From positions 42,992 to 106,991 of the forward strand of contig NZ_BONC01000024.1 of the NCBI RefSeq assembly GCF_016862515.1: DNA of 64,000 bases, written 5' to 3'. This document shows, piece by piece, positions 58,758 to 64,000 of the stretch. Origin of the DNA: Asanoa iriomotensis. Its GTDB lineage: Bacteria; Actinomycetota; Actinomycetes; Mycobacteriales; Micromonosporaceae. The notes beneath the pieces were generated by a model. The model was not told where the DNA came from, did no database searches, and saw only the letters and a list, made by a program, of their open reading frames with translations. Made by a program: the position numbers and the translations under genes. Within the stretch, counting starts at the first letter, position 1, and each line of letters begins with the position of its first letter.

Positions 58758-60107
58758 GTGTCCCTGCTGCCCGCCCTGACCGGCTCGTACGGCGACGCAC
58801 CCGACGCGGTGCGGATCGGTGACGACGCGCTCTCGTTCGAGGACCTGGCCGCCGCGGGCGCCGCCGTCGCCCGGCGGATCGCGGGCGCCCGGGCCGCCGC
58901 CGTCACCGCCACGTCCACCGTGGAGACCGTCGTCGCCGTCCTCGGCGGGCTCGCCGCCGGCGTCCCGATCGTCCCCGTCCCACCCGACTCCGGGCCGGCC
59001 GAGCGCGACCACATCCTCCGCGACTCCGGAGCCGAGGTCGTGCTGGACACCCTTGACCGCCACGACCGGGCAGACTGGACCGACCCGGCGGCGACGGACC
59101 GCCCCAACCTGATCCTCTACACGAGCGGCACCACGGGCCGGCCCAAGGGCGTCCCGATCACCGGCGCCGCGATCGCCGCCTGCCTCGACGGCCTCGCCGA
59201 CGCCTGGGACTGGACCGCCGACGACCGGCTGGTGCACGCGCTGCCGCTCTACCACGTGCACGGACTGGTCCTCGGCGTCCTCGGCGCCCTGCGCACCGGC
59301 AGCCGCCTGCACCACACTGGCCGGCCGCGCCCCGACCTGCTCGCGGCCGCGAAAGGCAGCCTCTACTTCGCCGTCCCCACCATCTGGCACCGGGTGGCCG
59401 CGGACCCGGCGGCGGCTCGGGCCCTAAGAAAGGCCCGCCTACTCGTCTCCGGCAGCGCCGCCCTGCCGGCCGGCGTCTTCAGCGCGCTGGAGGACCTGAC
59501 CGGCCAGGCGCCGGTCGAGCGCTACGGCATGACCGAAACCCTGATCACCGTGGCCACCCGAGCCGACGGAGAACGGCAGCCGGGCGCGGTCGGCAGGCCG
59601 ATCGAGGGCGTCGAGACCCGCCTGGTCGACGACCACGGCAACCCGACCGCCCACGACGGGGTGACGCCGGGCGCGCTCGAGATCCGCGGCGCGACGGTCT
59701 TCGCCGGCTACCTCGGCCAACCGGACGCGACGCGACAGTCCTTCACCGAATCCGGCTGGTTCCGCACCGGCGACGTGGCCACGATCGACCCCACGGGGTT
59801 GCACCGGATCGTCGGCCGGGCCTCGACCGACCTGATCAAGACCGGCGGCTACCGGGTCGGCGCGGGCGAGATCGAGGACGCCCTGCTCACCCACCCCGAC
59901 GTCCGCGAGGCGGCGGTGGTCGGCCGCCCGGACGACGACCTGGGCCAACGCATCGTCGCGTACGTCGTCGCGGACGAGGTCGCCGCGGACACCCTGGTCC
60001 GACACGTGGCGACCACCCTGTCAGCGCACAAGCGCCCCCGCGAGGTGGTCTTCGTGAGCGAACTCCCCCGCAACGCCCTCGGCAAGGTACAGAAACACCG
60101 GCTCTAG
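58758..60107 (+). CDS. Acyl-CoA synthetase (AMP-binding)
   Basis: A 449-residue adenylate-forming enzyme starting at GTG 58758. The A3 motif is LYTSGTTGRPKGVP, A5 is YGMTETL, A7/A8 is GWFRTGDVATID and GRASTDLIKTGGYRVGAGEIE, and the final Lys is in NALGKVQKHRL. All motifs and the C-terminal domain are present, so it is likely active. The small size and the sequence resemble malonyl-/short-chain acyl-CoA synthetases. A palindrome follows directly after the stop. Confidence 0.85.
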   Translation: MSLLPALTGSYGDAPDAVRIGDDALSFEDLAAAGAAVARRIAGARAAAVTATSTVETVVAVLGGLAAGVPIVPVPPDSGPAERDHILRDSGAEVVLDTLDRHDRADWTDPAATDRPNLILYTSGTTGRPKGVPITGAAIAACLDGLADAWDWTADDRLVHALPLYHVHGLVLGVLGALRTGSRLHHTGRPRPDLLAAAKGSLYFAVPTIWHRVAADPAAARALRKARLLVSGSAALPAGVFSALEDLTGQAPVERYGMTETLITVATRADGERQPGAVGRPIEGVETRLVDDHGNPTAHDGVTPGALEIRGATVFAGYLGQPDATRQSFTESGWFRTGDVATIDPTGLHRIVGRASTDLIKTGGYRVGAGEIEDALLTHPDVREAAVVGRPDDDLGQRIVAYVVADEVAADTLVRHVATTLSAHKRPREVVFVSELPRNALGKVQKHRL

Positions 60108-60109
60108 AC

Positions 60110-60123
60110 GAGCAGGCCTGCTC
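60110..60123 (+). terminator. Palindrome after the acyl-CoA synthetase
   Basis: GAGCAGGCCTGCTC is a perfect 14-base dyad that starts three bases after the stop of the synthetase gene. It is a plausible short terminator for this gene. No clear equivalent was found right next to the convergent kdpD stop. Confidence 0.45.
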
Positions 60124-60235
60124 GGTCAGCAGCTGGGCTCCCGGATGCGCCCGACCGCCGCGCGGGAAGCTCCAGGAGATGCCATTCGGTCGGAGCCGAA
60201 CCAGCCGGGTGAGCATGCGGCGACGGGCACGCGCA

Positions 60236-62818
60236 TCACCGCCGGTGGCGCCGCTCCCGCACCGCTCGTTCGACCGCCTCCGTGGCGTTGCCGTCGCCCG
60301 CCGACACCGCCGCCGGCAGGGCGAGCACCATCGTCAGACCGCCGCCGTTCGTGGTCTCCGGGCGCAACGACCCGCCCATCGCCTCGGCCAGCCCGCGCGA
60401 GAGCGCCAGGCCCAGCCCGACGCCGTTGTGGTTGTCGCGGTCGCCCATCCGCTGGAACGGCACGAACACCTTGTCGCGGTCGGCCTCCGGGATGCCGGGC
60501 CCGTGGTCGACCACCCGCAGCTCCACCCGGTCGTCCAGGTAGCGGGCCGTGACCAGCGGCGGACGCCCCGGCGGGCTGAACCGCAGCGCGTTGGCGATCA
60601 GGTTGACCAGGATCCGCTCCAGCAGCCCCGGGTCCGCCGCGACGGCGGGCAGGTCGGCGGAGAGATCCGAGCGCACCACCGCACCCAACTCGTCCAGCGC
60701 CCGCGGCACCGCGTCCTCCAGCCCGATCTCGGCCAGCGTCACGCCCAGCGCCCCGGCCTGCAGCCGGCTCAGGTCGAGCAGGTTGTCGACCAGGCGGGCC
60801 AGCCGGTCCAGCGACTCCCGGGCCGCGTCGAGCAGGTCGTCGCGGTCGTCGTCGGAGAACGCCACCTCCTCACCCAGCAGGCTGTCGACGGCGGCCTTGG
60901 CGGAGGCCAGCGGCGTGCGCAGGTCGTGACTGACGGCGGCCAACAGCGCCGTGCGCATCCGGTCCGCCTCCGCCAGCGGCCGAGCCTGGGCCGCCGCCGC
61001 GGCCAGCCGCTCGTGGCGCAACGCCACCGCGGCCTGCGCGGCGAACGCCTCGATCAAGCGGCGGTCGGCGGCAGCGGGGGTACGCCCGCGCAGCGCCAAC
61101 ACGAGATCGTCGTCGACCGCCACCTCCGTGTGCGCCTCACCGGGCGTGCAGCAGGGTGGCCCGCCGACGCTGGCGGCCACCGACCAGGCGGCCGGGCTGT
61201 GCTGCCGGTCGGGCCGCTCGGCGGCGTCGGAGGACCGCTCCAGCACCGTCACCGTGTCGAGTCCGAACGTCTCCCGGAGCCGCTCCAGCAGCGCGGTCAG
61301 CGGACCGGTGCCGCGCAGCACGCTGCCCGCGACCGTGGCCAGCGTTTGCGCCTCGGCGCTCGCCTGCGCGGCCTCGCGGGTGCGCCGCGCGGCCACGTCG
61401 ACGATCCAGGACACCGCCGCCGCGATGCCGACGAAGACCGCGAGCGCCAGGATGTTCTCCCGCTCGGCGATCGTCCACGTGCCGGTCGGCGGCGTGAAGA
61501 AGTAGTTGAGGACCAGCGAGGCGGCGACCGCGGCGAGCAGCGCGGGCCAGATCCCGCCCACGAGGGCGATCCCGACGACGGCGGCCAGGAACAGCAGCAT
61601 CTCGCTCGGCAGCGACAGGTCCGGCCGGAACGGCAGCAGCAGCCCGGTGAGCGCGGGCAGGCCCAGCACGATGAGCGCGAAACCGACGAGCCGGCGGCGG
61701 GGCGAGAGCGCGGGCGCCGGCACGGTCAGCCGGCCGCGACCCACTTCCGCGTGCGGCACGAGGTGCACGTCGATCGCATCGGACCGGGCCGAGGTGGTCA
61801 CGCCGACACCGGCGGCCAACAGCTGCGCGAACCGGCCCCGCCGGCTCACACCCAGCACGAGCTGGGTCGCGTTGACACCCCGGGCGAAGTCGAGCAGCGC
61901 CCGCGGGATGTCACCGCCGACCACCTGGTGGAAGCTGCCACCCAGGCTCTCCACCAGCAGCCGCTGCTTGGCCAACAACGCCGGGTCGGCGCCGGTCAGA
62001 CCGTCAGAGCGCGACACGTGTACGGCCATCAGGTCGGTGCCCTTGCTCCGGGCGGCGATCCGGGCGGCCCGGCGGATCAACGTGTCCCCTTCGGGGCCGC
62101 CGGTGACCGCGACCACCACGCGCTCGCGGGTCTCCCACGTCGACCCGATGCCGTGCACGTCGCGGTAGCGCTCGAGCTGCTGGTCGACCTTGTCGGCCAG
62201 CCAGAGCAGGGCCAGCTCGCGCAGCGCGGTCAGGTTGCCGACCCGGAAGTAGTTGCCGAGCGCCGCGTCGATCTTGTCCTTCTGGTAGATGTTCCCGTGC
62301 GCCATCCGCCGGCGCAGCGCCTCGGGCGTCATGTCGACGAGCTCGACCTGGTCGGCGCCGCGGATCACGCTGTCCGGCACCGTCTCCCGCTGGACGATGC
62401 CGGTGATCTGCTCGACGACGTCGTTGAGCGACTCCAGATGCTGGATGTTGACCGTGGACAGCACGGTGATCCCCGCGTCGAGCAGCTCCTGGACGTCCTG
62501 CCAGCGCTTCTCGTTGCGCGAGCCGGGCACGTTGGTGTGCGCCAGCTCGTCGATCAGCGCCACCTCGGGCCGGCGCGCGAGCACCGCGTCGACGTCGAGC
62601 TCGGTGAAGGTGGCGCCGCGATATTCGGCCGAGCGCCGTGGCACCACCTCCAGATCTCCGATCATGCGCGAGGTGTACGCGCGGCCGTGCGTCTCGACGA
62701 ACCCGACGACGACGTCGGTCCCGCGCTCGATGCGGCGCTGTGCCTCCTCGAGCATGGCGACCGTCTTGCCGACACCCGGGGCGGCCCCGAGATAGATCCG
62801 TAGTTCTCCACGTGCCAT
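60236..62818 (-). CDS. kdpD: Osmosensitive K+ channel histidine kinase KdpD
   Basis: An 860-residue protein. The KdpD N-terminal cytoplasmic domain has a Walker A-like GAAPGVGKTVAML and GTDVVVGFVETHGR. A universal-stress-protein-like region follows, then four transmembrane helices at about 395-490, a GAF-like region, and the kinase core. The phospho-acceptor His is in AAVSHDLRTPLASAKAAVD and the ATP lid in LLDLSRLQAG and GLGLALSRGLAEAMGG. It senses potassium limitation. No kdpE response regulator is found downstream in this window, where the next gene is the convergent acyl-CoA synthetase. Its start follows the kdpC stop after 22 bases. Confidence 0.9.
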   Translation of the reverse strand: MARGELRIYLGAAPGVGKTVAMLEEAQRRIERGTDVVVGFVETHGRAYTSRMIGDLEVVPRRSAEYRGATFTELDVDAVLARRPEVALIDELAHTNVPGSRNEKRWQDVQELLDAGITVLSTVNIQHLESLNDVVEQITGIVQRETVPDSVIRGADQVELVDMTPEALRRRMAHGNIYQKDKIDAALGNYFRVGNLTALRELALLWLADKVDQQLERYRDVHGIGSTWETRERVVVAVTGGPEGDTLIRRAARIAARSKGTDLMAVHVSRSDGLTGADPALLAKQRLLVESLGGSFHQVVGGDIPRALLDFARGVNATQLVLGVSRRGRFAQLLAAGVGVTTSARSDAIDVHLVPHAEVGRGRLTVPAPALSPRRRLVGFALIVLGLPALTGLLLPFRPDLSLPSEMLLFLAAVVGIALVGGIWPALLAAVAASLVLNYFFTPPTGTWTIAERENILALAVFVGIAAAVSWIVDVAARRTREAAQASAEAQTLATVAGSVLRGTGPLTALLERLRETFGLDTVTVLERSSDAAERPDRQHSPAAWSVAASVGGPPCCTPGEAHTEVAVDDDLVLALRGRTPAAADRRLIEAFAAQAAVALRHERLAAAAAQARPLAEADRMRTALLAAVSHDLRTPLASAKAAVDSLLGEEVAFSDDDRDDLLDAARESLDRLARLVDNLLDLSRLQAGALGVTLAEIGLEDAVPRALDELGAVVRSDLSADLPAVAADPGLLERILVNLIANALRFSPPGRPPLVTARYLDDRVELRVVDHGPGIPEADRDKVFVPFQRMGDRDNHNGVGLGLALSRGLAEAMGGSLRPETTNGGGLTMVLALPAAVSAGDGNATEAVERAVRERRHRR

Positions 62819-62840
62819 CCGGAACCGCCCCGCCTTTCCG

Positions 62841-63743
62841 TCAGCGAGCAGGGAGCTCGCGGTCGAGTGCCAGGTTCAGCGTGAGCACGTTGACGCCGGG
62901 CTCGCCCATGAAGCCCAGCGACCGGCCGGTGGTGTTCGCCTCGACCAGATCGCGCACCGCCGCCGGGTCCGCGCCGCGCTCGCGCGCGACCCGGGCCACC
63001 TGGAGCTGTGCGTAATCCTCGCTGATCTGGGGATCGAGGCCGGAACCGCTGGCGGTGACCGCGTCCGAGGGCACGGCCGGCTGGGCCGGCGCGTCACCGC
63101 GGATCGCGACCAGCACGCCGCCCGAGTAGTCCTCGCCCGGCTTGGCGGACTCGACGGTGACGCCCTGGTAGGTGCTGATGAACGGGGTCGCCGGCGCGGC
63201 CTGGTTGACGCTGACCGCCCGGGTGACCGACCCCGTCAGACCGGAGGAGTAGAAGACCCGCAGGACCGCGCCGACGCCGTCGGGCGTGCAGTACGGCCGG
63301 GCGCCGGAGACGCCCTCACGCTGGCCGATCTCCGCGCTGCGCGCGCAGACCTGGGTCAGCAGGCTCTGCGAGCCCTCGTCCGGGTTGCCCTCGTCGTCGA
63401 CCGCGCCCGGCACCGGCAGGGTGTCCTCGATGCTCTCCGGGCCGAGGTTGCTGGCCGCGGTCGAGGTCGGGTCGTAGCCGTCGCCGGCCGCGGACGGCCG
63501 CGACTGGAAGTACGTGAGCACCGGCTTGCCGTCGGCGTCGGTGAACGACTGCCCGATCAGCGAGCTGCCCACGTCCTTGCCGTCGGCGGTCTGTACGACG
63601 GACCCGTTCGCCTTGTCGCGCAGGCCCGGGATCTGGGCGATGCCCGTCATCAGGAACGGATAGGCGAGGCCCAGGATGACGGTGAACACCAGGACGGCGC
63701 GCAACGCCGCCAGATGCTGTGAGATCCAGGAAGGAAGGCGCAT
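62841..63743 (-). CDS. kdpC: Potassium-transporting ATPase subunit KdpC
   Basis: A 300-residue subunit. A single N-terminal membrane helix ([21 protein letters not shown]) precedes the conserved KdpC domain, with [23 protein letters not shown] and [21 protein letters not shown] (here cited in parts). Typical KdpC is about 190-210 residues. This one is longer because of an insertion of about 90 residues between the YFQSRPSA block and the SGLDPQIS block. Its ATG overlaps the kdpB stop (ATGA). It stabilises the KdpFABC complex. Confidence 0.88.
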   Translation of the reverse strand: MRLPSWISQHLAALRAVLVFTVILGLAYPFLMTGIAQIPGLRDKANGSVVQTADGKDVGSSLIGQSFTDADGKPVLTYFQSRPSAAGDGYDPTSTAASNLGPESIEDTLPVPGAVDDEGNPDEGSQSLLTQVCARSAEIGQREGVSGARPYCTPDGVGAVLRVFYSSGLTGSVTRAVSVNQAAPATPFISTYQGVTVESAKPGEDYSGGVLVAIRGDAPAQPAVPSDAVTASGSGLDPQISEDYAQLQVARVARERGADPAAVRDLVEANTTGRSLGFMGEPGVNVLTLNLALDRELPAR

Positions 63744-64000
63744 CAGAAGATCCCTTGGATGATCAGGTCGATGATCTTGATGCCCGCGAACGGGACGATG
63801 ATCCCGCCCAGGCCGTAGATCCAGAGGTTGCGGGTCAGCAGCTTGGACGCGCTGCTCGGCCGGTAGCGGACGCCGCGCAGGGCCAGCGGGATCAGCGCGA
63901 CGATGACCACCGCGTTGAAGATGACCGCCGACAGGATCGCGGACTCCGGGCTGCTCAGCTTCATCACGTTGAGCGCGTCCAGGCTCGGGTAGATCCCCGC
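63743..64000 (-). CDS. kdpB: Potassium-transporting ATPase KdpB, C-terminal part (5' end outside window)
   Basis: The open frame enters from the right edge and ends at 63743. It encodes the KdpB C-terminal transmembrane part: [37 protein letters not shown] and the final [19 protein letters not shown]. KdpB is the P-type ATPase catalytic subunit. The conserved phosphorylation and metal sites lie upstream, outside the window. The stop overlaps kdpC (ATGA). Confidence 0.92.
   Translation of the reverse strand, partial: AGIYPSLDALNVMKLSSPESAILSAVIFNAVVIVALIPLALRGVRYRPSSASKLLTRNLWIYGLGGIIVPFAGIKIIDLIIQGIF

Overview
The window is very GC-rich, gene-dense actinobacterial DNA. The gene content points to a mycelial actinomycete, most like Micromonosporaceae. 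The pointers are an ECF41/SigJ-type sigma factor, a GAF-ANTAR regulator, an accessory SecA (SecA2), a GpgS-like glucosyl-3-phosphoglycerate synthase, an F420/flavin LLM oxidoreductase, a DinB/mycothiol-type protein, Tat-exported hydrolases and many GTG starts. The genus cannot be fixed from this sequence alone. I saw no rRNA, tRNA, CRISPR array, transposase or phage module.

Layout. 1-10.4 kb: the end of a LuxR-type regulator, two Tat-exported phosphoesterases (CehA/McbA-like PHP and PhoD), small enzymes, a methyltransferase/GNAT pair, a decayed acyl-CoA thioesterase (BAAT) remnant, a secreted alpha-L-fucosidase and an isochorismatase-like hydrolase. 10.4-18.6 kb: regulator-enzyme pairs (nucleotidyltransferase with a truncated XRE regulator, two patatin lipases, MerR with an aldo/keto reductase, SigJ with a membrane protein, MarR with an alpha/beta hydrolase). 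Several have clear palindromic operators in the divergent promoter.

18.6-21.4 kb: a minus-strand run that I rate the most interesting locus. A 105-residue peptide made of a 17-residue acidic leader and four Gly/Asp/Ala-rich repeats overlaps by 8 bases the start of a JmjC-type cupin oxygenase. A small membrane-anchored or exported protein and a methyltransferase follow. This looks like a multi-core modified-peptide (RiPP-like) locus.

21.5-31.6 kb: two DUF72 proteins, SurE, an AEC-type permease, a DksA/TraR zinc-finger protein, a sulfur operon (cysteine dioxygenase, rhodanese, winged-helix regulator), a DUF218 protein and an MFS transporter. 31.7-42.8 kb: a Ser/Thr kinase, then a minus-strand reductive pyrimidine/hydantoin catabolic operon. 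It reads beta-ureidopropionase, dihydropyrimidinase, semialdehyde dehydrogenase, LLM oxidoreductase, then an ABC importer with two permeases, an ATPase and a lipoprotein. A thioesterase and a metallo-beta-lactamase-fold hydrolase lie upstream. 42.8-56.8 kb: a DUF3500 protein, a TIGR03089-like protein, a DUF2231 membrane protein, GAF-ANTAR, SecA2 with two DnaA boxes upstream, a dehydrogenase pair, GpgS, a GT4 glycosyltransferase and a small P-loop ATPase. 57.1-64 kb: a glutamate-cysteine ligase, an acyl-CoA synthetase and the end of the kdp potassium operon (kdpB end, kdpC, kdpD) without an adjacent kdpE.

A recurring oddity is degenerate tandem duplication in intergenic space. Two convergent gene pairs (MFS/kinase and ATPase/glutamate-cysteine ligase) have junctions in which the 3' ends of both genes are copied two or three times. 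Two other gaps (about 47.2-47.6 kb and 53.7-54.2 kb) hold further degenerate arrays. The second has a period of exactly 84 or 87 bases, always a multiple of three.
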